Position numbers and translations under genes: made by a program
The notes under the pieces: generated by a model
Told to the model about the DNA's origin: nothing
Seen by the model: only the letters and a program-made list of their open reading frames with translations
The model's database searches: none
Assembly: GCA_017433375.1 (NCBI GenBank)
Contig: JAFRHG010000021.1
Span: 94,167-158,166 of the forward strand
DNA: 64,000 nucleotides
Direction of reading: 5' to 3'
Origin: Bacillota bacterium
Lineage (GTDB): Bacteria; Bacillota; Clostridia; Peptostreptococcales; Anaerovoracaceae
Shown: one piece after another, positions 35,802-44,012 of the stretch
Numbering within the stretch: the stretch's first letter is position 1
How the letters are laid out: every line of letters begins with the position of its first letter

Positions 35802-36988
35802 TTCAGCAGTTCCTCCCTCATGCTGGTTCCGTGGATGGTGGCCACGCGCCCCGCCGTCAGCAGATCCGTCACCGTGGCACCGATATCGGAGAAGGTCGGG
35901 CGGGTGCCCAGGTCCGTTCCCGGCTTCACCGCTGCGCCGGCAAAGAGGCCGAAGATGTGCTCCCGGGTATGGTTGAATCCCGTGTGAACGGGATCGTTGC
36001 CGTGGTCCGAACAGAGGATCAGGATATCCTCCTCGTTCATGGCCTCCAGGATCTCCGGCAGGCGCCGGTCGAAGGCCTCGATGGCCGCGGCGTACCCTTC
36101 CGCATCCCTGCGGTGGCCGTACTTGGAATCAAAGTCCACCAGATTGGTGAAGATCAGTCCGGCGAAGTCCTCCTCCAGAGCCTGGATGGTTTTAGTCACC
36201 CCGTCGTCGTTGCTCTCCGTGTGGACGGATGTGGTCACCCCGCTGCCGTTGAAGATGTCGCTGATCTTACCGATGGCGTGCACCCGCAGTCCCGCGGCGG
36301 AGAGCTTGTCCAGCATGGTCTCCTCCGGAGGATCCAGGGCAAAGTCGTGGCGGTCCGCCGTTCTGACCCGGTTTCCTTCCTTATCGATAATATATGGCCG
36401 GGCGATGACCCGCCCCACGGCATAATCTCCCTGGAGCAGTTCCCGGGCGATCCGGCAGACGCGGTACAGTTCCTCCAGGGGAACCACCGCCGTGTTGGCC
36501 GCTATCTGGAATACGCTGTCCGCCGAGGTATAGACGATGAGCTTGCCCGTCCTCTCGTGCTCTTCCCCCAGCTCCTTGATGATCTCCGTGCCGGAGGTGT
36601 TGATGTTTCCTAAGTACTCATGGCCGGTCCGCCGGACGAACTCGTCCATGATCTCTTTGGGGAAGCCCTCCGTAAAGGTCCGGAAGGGCACCTTCGTGGT
36701 CACACCGGCGATTTCCCAGTGGCCCGTGATGGTATCCTTGCCCTCCGACGCCTCGGCAAACCGGCCGAAGGCTCCCTCGGGGCTTTCCACCGCCAGCCTT
36801 CCCCCGGCGGCTCCGGAAACGTTCCCCAGTCCCAGCTTTCGCAGATGGGGGATCTGAAGACCCACCTTGTCCACAATATGTCCCAGGGTATCCGCACCTC
36901 CGTCGCCGTAGTCCGCCGCGTCGGGGAGTTCCCCCACGCCCAGGCTGTCCAGCACGATGATGCAGGCCCGTCTGATGTCCTGTTTCAT
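35798..36988 (-). CDS. deoB: Phosphopentomutase
   Basis: Interconverts (deoxy)ribose-1-phosphate and -5-phosphate, linking nucleoside breakdown to central carbon use. 396 residues, typical. Alkaline-phosphatase-superfamily marks are visible: IVLDSLGVGELPDA at the start (metal Asp), GADTLGHI with the phosphorylated Thr region, GHWEIAG, FTNLVDFDSKYGHRRD, and CSDHGNDPVH near the end. It works with pdp four genes downstream in the same run. recX lies 11 nt upstream. Confidence 0.96.
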   Translation of the reverse strand: MKQDIRRACIIVLDSLGVGELPDAADYGDGGADTLGHIVDKVGLQIPHLRKLGLGNVSGAAGGRLAVESPEGAFGRFAEASEGKDTITGHWEIAGVTTKVPFRTFTEGFPKEIMDEFVRRTGHEYLGNINTSGTEIIKELGEEHERTGKLIVYTSADSVFQIAANTAVVPLEELYRVCRIARELLQGDYAVGRVIARPYIIDKEGNRVRTADRHDFALDPPEETMLDKLSAAGLRVHAIGKISDIFNGSGVTTSVHTESNDDGVTKTIQALEEDFAGLIFTNLVDFDSKYGHRRDAEGYAAAIEAFDRRLPEILEAMNEEDILILCSDHGNDPVHTGFNHTREHIFGLFAGAAVKPGTDLGTRPTFSDIGATVTDLLTAGRVATIHGTSMREELLK

Positions 36989-36999
36989 TTCTCTCTACC

Positions 37000-37458
37000 T
37001 CACATGATCCGGCCGATGACCCGGTAGATCGTATCTGAGGAGAAGCCCTTTCCCGCCAGCCGGCGGGCGATCCGGGCCTTCCATTTTTCCCGTTCCGCGT
37101 ACTCCAGTTTGCCCGTGTCCACACCGGCGAGTATGGCCTGCGCATGTGCAAAGGCAACATCAAACTCGTCGGGAACATCCTCCAGGGCCTCAGCCGCTTC
37201 TTCGATCACTTCGTCGGCCACGCCCTTCTGCTTCAGTTCCCGCCGGATGCGGAGCATGCCCCGGCCCTTCTCCAGCCCGGACTCCATAAAAGCTGCCGCA
37301 TAGCGCCGGTCGTCCAGATAGCGGTATTCCTCCAGGTCCCGGATGGCCTCTTCGATTTCCTCGTCCTCGTGTCCCTTCCGCCGCAGATAGTCCCGCATCT
37401 GCTGTACGCTGCACATCCGGGCGTTCAGGTACCGGAGGGCCCTATCCCTGGCTTCCAT
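37000..37458 (-). CDS. recX: Regulatory protein RecX
   Basis: Small helical protein that binds RecA filaments and modulates recombination. 152 residues. The three-helix repeat pattern is visible: ALRYLNARMCSVQQMRDYLRRKG, YLDDRRYAAAF and LRIRRELKQKGV. It overlaps the end of the upstream MBL gene by 17 nt. recA is not in the window. Confidence 0.88.
   Translation of the reverse strand: MEARDRALRYLNARMCSVQQMRDYLRRKGHEDEEIEEAIRDLEEYRYLDDRRYAAAFMESGLEKGRGMLRIRRELKQKGVADEVIEEAAEALEDVPDEFDVAFAHAQAILAGVDTGKLEYAEREKWKARIARRLAGKGFSSDTIYRVIGRIM
37148..37158 (+). repeat. Dispersed 11-mer GCAAAGGCAAY, perfect copy
   Basis: GCAAAGGCAAC on the plus strand, antisense to recX, where it reads Val-Ala-Phe-Ala. 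Confidence 0.85.
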
Positions 37459-38278
37459 GGAAGGTGTCCCCCGCTCCGGCGATCACGCACCGGTCCCTCA
37501 GCCTGGCCTTGATCTCACAGGTGGCCTCCATCCCCGTACAGTGGACGGGCAGCACCCTGCCGATGTCCGCGCCGGCAAGTTCCTCGATGAGGGCGGCTCT
37601 GGTCTGGTTGTCCGCCACATAAAGGTGCATCCCCGCAACCAGGACTGCCACCTGTTCTCCCGGGAACAGTTCCTTCGCCGCGTTTAAGGCGGAAATAACG
37701 CCCCGGTGGCTGCAGCCGGAGAAGACGCAGAGCCCCTCCTCTTCCCGGATCACCAGGCACTGCTCGTGGGACATGTCGTCTTCCACCGGATGGCCGTCCA
37801 GGTTGTAGTAATAGAACTTCTCAGAGGGGACGAAACCTTCGGCATAGGGAATGGTTCCCGAGATCACGATGTTGTCCGTGATCCAGCAGGGCCCGTCGGT
37901 GAAGTGGATCCGGTCCTCCATGGCCCTCTTCACCTCATCGTTCCACCGGATCCCGCTCATCTCCTCCTCGATCTTCCCGTCGGAGAACCCGTGGGAAAGG
38001 CGGAAGGCGTTCTTGTGCATATAGATGGGCGCGGCAGAGTTGATCCGGCTGAAGAGGGGAAAACCTTCCGTATGGTCGCTGTGGCCGTGGCTGACCACCG
38101 CCAGGTCCACCTGGGACAGATCGATCCCCATCCGGTCGGCGTTCAGGGAAAACGCGTCGGACGCGCCGGCGTCGAAGAGAATCTTCCTCTCCTCCGTTTC
38201 GATGTAGATGGACAGGCCGTGTTCGGCGAGGATTCCTTCATGGTACGTCTTATTCTCGATGAGAAACTGATACTTCAT
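37442..38278 (-). CDS. MBL-fold metallo-hydrolase (DHPMR-synthase-like group)
   Basis: 278 residues. The metallo-beta-lactamase metal motif is HGHSDHTEG (about 64-72), followed by FSGCSHRGVI and GMHLY. This arrangement, with a late Cys-Ser-His, is that of the MJ0936/DHPMR-synthase-like subgroup rather than RNase J or glyoxalase II. No signal peptide. It begins inside the last codons of the phosphopantetheinyl transferase gene and runs into recX, so it belongs to the same operon. The substrate is unknown. Confidence 0.85.
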   Translation of the reverse strand: MKYQFLIENKTYHEGILAEHGLSIYIETEERKILFDAGASDAFSLNADRMGIDLSQVDLAVVSHGHSDHTEGFPLFSRINSAAPIYMHKNAFRLSHGFSDGKIEEEMSGIRWNDEVKRAMEDRIHFTDGPCWITDNIVISGTIPYAEGFVPSEKFYYYNLDGHPVEDDMSHEQCLVIREEEGLCVFSGCSHRGVISALNAAKELFPGEQVAVLVAGMHLYVADNQTRAALIEELAGADIGRVLPVHCTGMEATCEIKARLRDRCVIAGAGDTFHGSQG

Positions 38279-38774
38279 TCGTTACCTCCTCCGCTCTGCA
38301 GATGCAGCAGAGCATACCGTTGCCCAGGTTGATCTCCTTAAAGAAGATGTCCTCCCGGTTCATCACATTCTCTCCGACCACTTCCGCCAGTTCGCAGCCC
38401 CGCAGCTTGCTCAGGGCTTCCTTTCGCGTCCACAGGCGGAAAAAGGCCGGGGGGCCCTCCCTGCTGATCCAGTCCGCTTCCTCCGCGGTGAAGAACCGGC
38501 GGGCAATGGCGCCGGTGTCCAGCTTGCGAACCTTCTGGATGTCCAGGCCCACGGGGGAGTCGTCCACCGCGCAGGCGAACAGATTATCGCTGTGGGATAC
38601 GGAGAACTGAAAACTTCCGTCCTCCAGAGAGGGCTTGCCTTTGGATGAACGGACGATCACCGGTTCAGGCACGCCAAGTTCCCGAAACAGATCGGTCAGC
38701 AGCGCGTTGGTCAGCTCGCGTCCTCTCAGATCGGGATATTCATTTCGGTATTCATCAATCAGGTACAGTTCCAT
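38250..38774 (-). CDS. 4'-phosphopantetheinyl transferase (Sfp-type)
   Basis: Moves phosphopantetheine from CoA to carrier-protein serines. 174 residues from the ATG at 38774, preceded by GAGGAAACGGG; an upstream TTG frame is unlikely. Sfp signatures are seen: FSVSHSDNLFACAV, PVGLDIQKVR with the Mg-binding Asp, and FFRLWTRKEALSKLRG with the WxxKEA core. No polyketide or peptide synthetase is nearby, so the target is probably a fatty-acid acyl carrier protein or an unlinked synthetase. Confidence 0.88.
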   Translation of the reverse strand: MELYLIDEYRNEYPDLRGRELTNALLTDLFRELGVPEPVIVRSSKGKPSLEDGSFQFSVSHSDNLFACAVDDSPVGLDIQKVRKLDTGAIARRFFTAEEADWISREGPPAFFRLWTRKEALSKLRGCELAEVVGENVMNREDIFFKEINLGNGMLCCICRAEEVTNEVSVSHRE

Positions 38775-38787
38775 CCCGTTTCCTCGT

Positions 38788-38820
38788 GAAAATGGCGGAG
38801 CCAAGGCACCGCCACTTTTC
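38788..38820. terminator. Hairpin between yerC and the transferase gene
   Basis: Arms around AAATGGCGG and CCGCCACTTT with A/T flanks. It could end transcription after yerC, but the T-run is short. Confidence 0.4.
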
Positions 38821-38841
38821 CATTCGGTCTATCCGAGTCGA

Positions 38842-39141
38842 TTATTCCTCTTCCTTCATTCTCTTCAGAATGCGCTGGTAACCTTCCGCGCCGTAGACCA
38901 GGCACTTGTTGATCCGGCTGATGGTCGCCGTGGAAGCCTTGGTGATGCCTTCGATCTCGTTGTAGGTCTTGTTTTCCGACAGAAGCTTCGCCACCTGAAG
39001 ACGCTGCGCAATGGCATGGATTTCATTGATCGTGCAGATATCTTCAAAGAATCGGTAGCAGTCTTCCTCATCTTCCAGCAAAAGAACCGCACGGAACAGC
39101 TCGTCGATATCATCTCTCTTGAATTTTGATTCGTATGCCAT
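38842..39141 (-). CDS. yerC: YerC/YecD-family TrpR-related regulator
   Basis: 99-residue DNA-binding protein of the TrpR superfamily. INEIHAIAQRLQVAKLLSENKTYNEI and TKASTATISRINKCL form the helix-turn-helix region, as in YerC of Bacillus. AAGGAGCAGG precedes the ATG and a strong promoter lies upstream. A 13-bp palindrome covers the -10 box and may be its own operator. The ligand and regulon are unknown. Confidence 0.9.
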   Translation of the reverse strand: MAYESKFKRDDIDELFRAVLLLEDEEDCYRFFEDICTINEIHAIAQRLQVAKLLSENKTYNEIEGITKASTATISRINKCLVYGAEGYQRILKRMKEEE

Positions 39142-39180
39142 GTCCTGCTCCTTTCCTTCAGTCTATACTTTCACACATTC

Positions 39181-39193
39181 AAGTATAATACTT
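39181..39193. promoter_or_regulatory. Palindrome over the yerC -10 box
   Basis: AAGTAT-A-ATACTT, a perfect 13-bp inverted repeat covering the -10 hexamer; candidate autoregulatory operator. Confidence 0.5.
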
Positions 39194-39210
39194 TCGTGTT
39201 GTAAAGTCAA
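39182..39210 (-). promoter_or_regulatory. Promoter of yerC
   Basis: TTGACT (39205-39210), 17-bp spacer, TATACT (39182-39187) on the minus strand. Confidence 0.85.
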
Positions 39211-39224
39211 GGAGTAAATCTGGA

Positions 39225-40400
39225 CTATTTTTCCACCAGTTCCTTCGCCTTGTCCAGCTGCTCGTCAGCATCCGTGTCCTCATCGTCCTCGATCTCCGTG
39301 TTCGGCGTCACACCCTTCTTGTGAACGGGATGCCGGTCGGGGGTCAGGTATTCCATGATGGTCAGCTTCAGGCCGGAGCCGTCTTTCTGGGGGAAGGTCA
39401 CCTGGATGACGCCTTTGCCGAAGGTCTTTTCCCCAACGACGGGGAAGTCGTTGTCCTGCAGGGCTCCGGTAAGGATCTCCGATGCGCTGGCCGAGTAGCC
39501 GTTGACCAGAACCACCGTCTTCAGGCCGGTCTTGCCGTCTCTGGCGTCGTAGGTCTCCTCCTTGCCGTTTTTGTCCTGCACATAGGTGATGACCCCGGCA
39601 TCCAGGAAGTCGTCGGCGACCTTGGCGCACTCGTCCACCAGTCCGCCGCCGTTGTTGCGCAGATCCAGCACCAGATTCTTCGCGCCCTTGCCTTCGATAG
39701 CGGCGAGAGCCTTGTCGAAGTCATCGGCGGTTCCCTCGATGAAACCGCTGATCTGGATGTATCCCGTCTGGTCATCCAGCATGCGGTATTCCACCGTTTC
39801 GTGGTGGATGGTATCCCGGACCATGGTGACATCCTCGCTCTTGCCGTCATGCATGACCTCCACCGTCACCTTGGTGCCCTTGTCCCCGCGGATGTGGGCC
39901 GCCATCACGTCGCTGCTGCTGTAGGTCTTGCCGTCCACGGAGAGAAGGAAGTCCCCCGGGACGATGCCCGCCTTCTCCGCCGGCGAGCCCTTGCTCACCG
40001 AGACGACCTCGTAGCCGCCCTGCTCGTTCTGCTCGAAGGTGATGCCCACGCCGGAGTAATCCGATTCATAGGACTCCTCGTCGGACTGGACTTCTTCCTT
40101 CGTCATGTAGGCCGAATAGGGATCGTTCAGGCCGCTGACGTAGCCGTGGTAGGCGCCCTCTACCAGGTCCTCCTCGACGATGTCTCCCTTGTAATACTTC
40201 TCGATCTGGGCGTGAAGGGAATCGAGCTTGTTCTGGTCGACCTTTTTCCCCGTCGATTTTACCGGACCCGCGCCGGCGACAGCGCTGCCCACGAAGCCGG
40301 CCACCGCGCCGAGAACCAGCGCCAGGACCAGACAGATCACAAAGACAACTACGGGAACTCCCCGCCTGCGTTCAATTACCCTTACCTCATTTGCTTGCAC
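39225..40400 (-). CDS. ctpA: Carboxyl-terminal processing protease (S41)
   Basis: Membrane-anchored serine protease, 391 residues. A GTG start at 40400 is chosen because GGAGG stands 9 nt before it; a longer frame is open but has no ribosome site. An N-terminal helix (about 18-38) is followed by a PDZ domain (about 90-170, GVGITFEQNEQGGYEVVSV) and the peptidase domain. That domain contains LRNNGGGLVDE, the catalytic Ser in NGYSASASEILTGAL and the Lys in GEKTFGKGVIQ. It overlaps the end of recJ by 14 nt. It lies in the ftsEX / M23 hydrolase cluster and so may process wall enzymes. Confidence 0.93.
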   Translation of the reverse strand: MQANEVRVIERRRGVPVVVFVICLVLALVLGAVAGFVGSAVAGAGPVKSTGKKVDQNKLDSLHAQIEKYYKGDIVEEDLVEGAYHGYVSGLNDPYSAYMTKEEVQSDEESYESDYSGVGITFEQNEQGGYEVVSVSKGSPAEKAGIVPGDFLLSVDGKTYSSSDVMAAHIRGDKGTKVTVEVMHDGKSEDVTMVRDTIHHETVEYRMLDDQTGYIQISGFIEGTADDFDKALAAIEGKGAKNLVLDLRNNGGGLVDECAKVADDFLDAGVITYVQDKNGKEETYDARDGKTGLKTVVLVNGYSASASEILTGALQDNDFPVVGEKTFGKGVIQVTFPQKDGSGLKLTIMEYLTPDRHPVHKKGVTPNTEIEDDEDTDADEQLDKAKELVEK

Positions 40401-42021
40401 GTTGAATGTCCTCCACCATAAACTGTACTCTGGTTCTTCCGTTCCATACCTGGCCGCTGACGGTCCCGACAAGGTCCGCCGGGCCGCCGCTGTTCAGCAG
40501 ATCGGCATAATCCTGGGCCCTGCGGAAAAAGACGCAGGGCGCCGCCGCGCCGCCTCTGACCGCCATAAACCGGACATGGGTCTGCTGCGCCCCCATGAAG
40601 CGGACCTGGGCGATCTGCACGTTCTTCAGGGCGATCCGGGGAGCGGGATTCCCCTCCCCGAAGGGCTCCATGGCGCAAAGGGCCTGGGCCAGATCTACGG
40701 TGATCTCCGCCGGTTCCAGGGTGATCTCCGCCTCACTTCCCGCCTCAATGATCTCCGGATGCTCGGTGAGCAGCCGGGCCATATCCGCCTCGGCCGCGGT
40801 TTTCACCGGTTCGAATTCCTCTTCCCGCATGGTGAATCCGCAGGCGCCAGCGTGTCCGCCGAACTTCAGGAAATGCTCCCGGCTGACGTCAAGGAGCGCC
40901 CGGATATCCACGCCGGGAATGCTCCGTCCCGTACCTTTCAGCAGACCGTCGCCGGAGGGCGTGGCCAGGATGACTGGACGGCGGATCTCCTCCTTCAGCT
41001 TGCCGGCGGCGATGCCGGCGATGCCCTCGTGGATGCCATCCACCCGGAGGAACAGGATGTCCTCTCCGCCGCGGACCATGGCCTCGCACCGGTCCACCGC
41101 CTCCTCCTGGGCTTTCTTCCTCTCCCGGTTATACTGCACCAGCCGGTCTACCTGCCGGCGGATCTCCTCTTCTTCATCGGCCATGAGCAGGTTGACCGCA
41201 TCGCCGGCGGATCCCATGCGGCCCGCCGCGTTGATGTGGGGCACTATGCCAAAGGCAATGCTATCCGAGGTGATCTTTTCCAGGGAGATCGCCTCCGCCA
41301 GAGCCCGGACGGAAGCCCGGTTTCCCTGGTTCAGCTTCTCCAGACCGTACTTGACAATAGTACGGTTTTCGTCAACCAACGGAACGATGTCCCCCACCGT
41401 TCCCGCGCCCACCAGATCCAGCGCCTGGCTGATCACATCCCTGGGCAGACCGCACTTTCTCTGCAGCGCCTGCAGGATCTTAAAGGCAACGCCGCAGCCG
41501 GCCAGATGGGGAAATGGATAGGTCTCTCCCTCCTGCTTGGGATCGATGACCACGCAGTCAGGCAGCTCCGGCCCCGGCTGGTGATGGTCGGTGACCAGCA
41601 CATCCATGCCCAGCTGCCGGGCCCGCTCCACCTCCTTCAGGGAGGTGATGCCGCAGTCCACGGTGATCAGCAGGTCCGTGCCCTTTTCCTTCAGGGCTTC
41701 CACCGCCCCTTCATTCAGCCCGTAGCCTTCCGTAAACCGGGAGGGAATGTACCAGTCCAGGTTATCCGTCAGAAGGGACAGGACGCTGTAAAGGATGCAG
41801 ATGGACGTCACGCCGTCGGCATCGTAGTCCCCGTAGACGCAGATCCGGTTTCCCTTCTCCGCGTGGGACCGGATAAGATCGACCCCTTCCTCCATGCCCA
41901 GCATGAGAAAGGGATCGTAAGTTGCCTTTGGATGGGGGGAAAGATATTCCTCCCTCACGGCCGGGTCATCCAGACCCCTGCCGGAGAGAATCTGTTCCAC
42001 TATGGTCTGTGCGGGCCTCAT
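40387..42021 (-). CDS. recJ: RecJ-type single-strand DNA exonuclease (DHH family)
   Basis: 5'-3' single-strand exonuclease of repair and recombination. 544 residues, near the short form of the family. DHH motifs are visible: YGDYDADGVTS (motif I), VDCG, VTDHHQPG (motif III) and later GIAGIAAGKL and SGDGLLKGTGRS of the DHHA1 domain, with GGHAGACGFT. The C-terminal OB-like part ends with WNGRTRVQF. It overlaps the M23 gene by 4 nt (ATGA) and ctpA by 14 nt, so a recombination enzyme is translationally embedded in a cell-division cluster. Confidence 0.92.
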   Translation of the reverse strand: MRPAQTIVEQILSGRGLDDPAVREEYLSPHPKATYDPFLMLGMEEGVDLIRSHAEKGNRICVYGDYDADGVTSICILYSVLSLLTDNLDWYIPSRFTEGYGLNEGAVEALKEKGTDLLITVDCGITSLKEVERARQLGMDVLVTDHHQPGPELPDCVVIDPKQEGETYPFPHLAGCGVAFKILQALQRKCGLPRDVISQALDLVGAGTVGDIVPLVDENRTIVKYGLEKLNQGNRASVRALAEAISLEKITSDSIAFGIVPHINAAGRMGSAGDAVNLLMADEEEEIRRQVDRLVQYNRERKKAQEEAVDRCEAMVRGGEDILFLRVDGIHEGIAGIAAGKLKEEIRRPVILATPSGDGLLKGTGRSIPGVDIRALLDVSREHFLKFGGHAGACGFTMREEEFEPVKTAAEADMARLLTEHPEIIEAGSEAEITLEPAEITVDLAQALCAMEPFGEGNPAPRIALKNVQIAQVRFMGAQQTHVRFMAVRGGAAAPCVFFRRAQDYADLLNSGGPADLVGTVSGQVWNGRTRVQFMVEDIQRASK

Positions 42022-43112
42022 TTCAAATATCCTCTCGGGTCGACCACATCGCCGTTCTTATACACACGGAAGTCCAGGTGTGGTCCCGTGGAATAACCGG
42101 TGGAGCCCACCTTGGCGATGGTCTGTCCTTTTTTGACCTTGTCCCCCACGGAAACCAGTGTGGAGGAACAGTGGTTGTACTGGGAAACCAGCCCGCCGCC
42201 GTGGTCCACGATCACCGACTTGCCGAATCCGCCGTACCAGCCGGAATGGATGACCTTCCCGTCAGCCGCGGCGACGATGGGCGCGCCGGAAGGAGCGCCG
42301 ATGTCAAGGGCCGCGTGAAATTCCCTGCCGTGGAAGGGGCACCGCCGCCAGCCGTAGCCGGAGGTGATGGTGGTGTTGCCCGGCGTGGGCCAGGCGAATA
42401 CGCCGCCGGTATATTCAGAGGTGTCGCTGGAGCTGACCGCTCCTTCAGCCTGCTTGGCCGCCAGTTCCGCCTCCAGGGATGCCATCTCTTCCTTCAGGTC
42501 ATCGATAGCCTCTTCCGTGGCCTTGTTGGACTCGGACAGTTTTTCCTTCTGGGCGGCGACCGCGGCCACCTCCTGCTCCGCCGTGGCTTCCGCCGTCACC
42601 AGGGCGTCACGCAGGGCCTCCACTTCCTGCTTCTTCTGCTCGATCTCCGCATAGGATTCCTGCATCTGCTTCAGCACATCGGCGTCGCTCTGATAGACCC
42701 GCTGGACCATGTCCAGGTTGGTCATGAAATCGGAGAAGCTGCCGGAATTGAGCAGCACGTCCATGAATCCCACGGATCCGTTCTTGTACATATTCCGCAG
42801 CCGAGCGCTCAGGTCCCGGTTCTGCTTGTCCACCTTGGCCTCCGCCTCCTTCAGATCCGCCTCCAGCACCTTCAGGTCCTCCTGGCTGTTGGCGATCTCC
42901 ACCTGCAGGGCATCGATCTGCTGTTCGATGTCCACGATGGTGGTCATCAGTTCCTTTTCCCTCTGCTTGCCTTCGTCCAGTTCCTGCTGCTTCTTCTTGA
43001 TGTCGTCGTTCATCTTTTCCAGATCACTGGAATCCTTGGGCGCAGCATAGACAAAGGCCGACAGGCTCAGGGCCATCAGGAAGGCTATGGTCAGAATCAG
43101 GCTTCGTTTCAT
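42018..43112 (-). CDS. M23 peptidoglycan hydrolase / EnvC-PcsB-like division protein
   Basis: Secreted 364-residue protein. A signal peptide (about 1-24, ending VYAAP) leads into a long coiled coil (about 27-235) and a LytM/M23 domain (about 255-364). Zinc and catalytic residues are seen in HAALD and QYNH. The last motif, usually HLHFE, reads HLDFRV, so the third zinc ligand is Asp in place of His. The neighbouring ftsE and ftsX suggest that FtsX controls it through the coiled coil, as for EnvC or PcsB. Whether it cuts peptidoglycan itself or only activates other enzymes is open. Confidence 0.9.
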   Translation of the reverse strand: MKRSLILTIAFLMALSLSAFVYAAPKDSSDLEKMNDDIKKKQQELDEGKQREKELMTTIVDIEQQIDALQVEIANSQEDLKVLEADLKEAEAKVDKQNRDLSARLRNMYKNGSVGFMDVLLNSGSFSDFMTNLDMVQRVYQSDADVLKQMQESYAEIEQKKQEVEALRDALVTAEATAEQEVAAVAAQKEKLSESNKATEEAIDDLKEEMASLEAELAAKQAEGAVSSSDTSEYTGGVFAWPTPGNTTITSGYGWRRCPFHGREFHAALDIGAPSGAPIVAAADGKVIHSGWYGGFGKSVIVDHGGGLVSQYNHCSSTLVSVGDKVKKGQTIAKVGSTGYSTGPHLDFRVYKNGDVVDPRGYLK

Positions 43113-43124
43113 CCTTCCCTCCTC

Positions 43125-44012
43125 TTACGCGTTCAGGAACTTCCGCATGGAAATGATGCTGCCGCAGGCGCCGATGCTGACGCCCAGAGCGAGGAATATC
43201 CAGGTCAGGTTGTAGATCAGGAAATCCTCCGGCACGATCCGCATGGACAGCATGGACATCATCTGGTCGCCGATCACCTCGATGATCTTGTGATACATGG
43301 CGGCGGCGATGGCCAGGGAGATTCCGGCGGAGATCAGTCCGATGATGATGCCCTCCACCAGGAAGGGTCCCCGGATGAACCAGTTGGTCGCCCCCACGTA
43401 CTTCATGATGCTGATCTCATCCGCCCGGTTGAATACCGTCAGCTTGATGGTGTTGGATACCACGATGATGGAGATGATGATCAGGAAGATCATGACCACC
43501 ACGGCGGAGATCTGAATGAACCGGGTCACCTTGAGCAGCTTGTCCACGGTGTTTTTGTAATATTTGATGTCCTCCACCCCGGCGTAGGTGGCCGCCTTCT
43601 TGGCGATGGCGTCGGCCTGTTCCAGATCGCCGATCTGGATGATGACCGAGTTGGGCAGAGGATTCTCCTGCAGGTTCTCCAGAAGATAGCTATTGTCGCC
43701 CCATCTGGTCTTGAACTCCGCCATGGCCTCTTCCTTGGTCTGGTAGCGGGCGTCCTCCACGCCCTTGACGGTCTTAATGTCCGCCACCATCATCTGGGCG
43801 TCATCGGCCGTCGTCTCATCGGTCAGATAGACCTGGATGGAGTCGTAGTCTCCCTTGATGGTCTCCGCCGCCATGTTGATGTTGATGGTGGCGATGAAGA
43901 AAATGCTCAGGATCAGGAGCATGGCCGTAATGGCGAAGATGGACACGATGCCCGTGTTCAGGTTGCGGAAGAACTGGATGAAGGCCTGTTTCAGCGTGTA
44001 GAATAAGCTCAT
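43125..44012 (-). CDS. ftsX: Cell-division protein FtsX
   Basis: Permease-like partner of FtsE, 295 residues, four membrane helices (about 22-44, 170-195, 220-240, 262-285). A large outer loop after helix 1 bears the FtsX extracellular domain. The helix SNTIKLTVFNRADEISIMKY is the conserved segment after TM2. ftsX starts within the ftsE stop (ATGA). FtsEX uses ATP to switch wall hydrolases on at division. Confidence 0.95.
   Translation of the reverse strand: MSLFYTLKQAFIQFFRNLNTGIVSIFAITAMLLILSIFFIATININMAAETIKGDYDSIQVYLTDETTADDAQMMVADIKTVKGVEDARYQTKEEAMAEFKTRWGDNSYLLENLQENPLPNSVIIQIGDLEQADAIAKKAATYAGVEDIKYYKNTVDKLLKVTRFIQISAVVVMIFLIIISIIVVSNTIKLTVFNRADEISIMKYVGATNWFIRGPFLVEGIIIGLISAGISLAIAAAMYHKIIEVIGDQMMSMLSMRIVPEDFLIYNLTWIFLALGVSIGACGSIISMRKFLNA

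Noticed and set aside
38775-38804. Longer start (TTG) for the phosphopantetheinyl transferase
   Set aside because: The ATG at 38774 has a good Shine-Dalgarno, and the added residues fall in the intergenic hairpin.
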